Of a stretch of 6,809 nucleotides of DNA, positions 6,561 through 6,809 are shown piece by piece. Source of the stretch: UBA1443 sp964445745. Its GTDB lineage: Bacteria; Omnitrophota; Omnitrophia; Omnitrophales; Aquincolibacteriaceae. The DNA is taken from the NCBI GenBank assembly GCA_964445745.1, contig CAYULU010000056.1, positions 1 through 6,809 of the forward strand. The letters run 5' to 3'. The number at the start of each line of letters is the position of its first letter. Within the stretch, counting starts at the first letter, position 1. Position numbers and translations under genes: made by a program. The notes under the pieces were generated by a model that worked only from the letters and a program-made list of their open reading frames with translations, was not told the DNA's origin and ran no database searches.

Positions 6561-6601
6561 ACGGTTCTTCTGATACTTCTCAACGACAACTAAGGATTTT
6601 A

Positions 6602-6809
6602 ATGGACTACCTCGTATACGCCCGTAAATTTAGGCCGCAAAATTTTGATGAAATCGTGGGGCAGGAGACCGTCACGGTCACGCTCAAGAATGCGATCAAG
6701 CAGGGGCGGATTCCTCAAAGTTTTCTTTTTTCCGGTCCCCGGGGTGTGGGAAAAACTTCCACTGCCCGTATTTTAGCCAAGGCGCTTAACTGCAAAGAAG
6801 GTCCCACGG
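6602..6809 (+). CDS. dnaX: DNA polymerase III gamma/tau subunit, N-terminal part (cut by the window edge)
   Basis: The clamp-loader ATPase of the replicative polymerase. Only the first 69 codons are present. They show the family opening YLVYARKFRPQNFDEIVGQ, then Walker A GPRGVGKT at residues 45-52 (K51, T52) and KTSTARILAKALNC, with C64 the first cysteine of the zinc-binding module. AAGGA at 6592-6596 stands 5 nt before the ATG, which fixes the start. It is 95 nt from the gene before it and may have its own promoter. The gene is open at the right edge with no sign of damage. Confidence 0.96.
   Translation, partial: MDYLVYARKFRPQNFDEIVGQETVTVTLKNAIKQGRIPQSFLFSGPRGVGKTSTARILAKALNCKEGPT

Noticed and set aside
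1..6809. CRISPR array, insertion sequence or prophage att site at the tRNA
   Set aside because: No spaced direct repeats, transposase, integrase or repeated tRNA 3' end was seen in the window.

Overview
The window reads as ordinary bacterial chromosome from a Gram-negative-type organism. It holds six protein genes, one of them cut by the right edge, and one tRNA gene. A TPR protein next to a type IV pilin-like gene, the style of the pseudopilin, and moderate base composition fit an uncultured lineage such as Omnitrophota or another PVC/FCB-type phylum. That placement is inference with low confidence, because no marker gene long enough to settle it is present.

Layout. 24-1883 (+) encodes a half-size ABC exporter whose ATPase domain keeps Walker A but has lost the usual Q-loop, signature, Walker B aspartate and H-switch residues. 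It ends tail to tail with an M24 metallopeptidase gene (1884-3008, minus); the palindrome TGATCA supplies both stop codons. The M24 gene has a perfect extended -10 box so close to its ATG that the mRNA is probably leaderless. The 242 bp between 3009 and 3250 carries this promoter, a candidate plus-strand promoter and two inverted repeats. Then comes tRNA-Ser(CGA), 3251-3337.

From the tRNA onward everything runs on the plus strand. 3375-4700 encodes an exported protein made almost entirely of TPR repeats. It overlaps by 8 nt a gene (4693-5865) for an unusual fusion: a complete type IV pilin-like domain, a roughly 50-residue Gly/Ser linker, and a C-terminal zincin-like domain with an HELLH motif. 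A membrane-anchored gene with a PsbP/DUF1795-like look follows after 23 nt (5889-6506). Finally dnaX (6602 to the edge) begins, with a Walker A motif visible.

How the genes may work together (inference): the TPR protein, pilin-zincin fusion and membrane-anchored protein form a compact co-directional cluster. A predicted metallopeptidase would be carried by a pilin module to the inner membrane, a pseudopilus or the cell surface, with the TPR protein as a possible assembly partner. The zincin half and the gene after it are AT-richer than the flanking genes, which suggests a different history for this part. The pilin-zincin fusion is the best candidate here for something undescribed.
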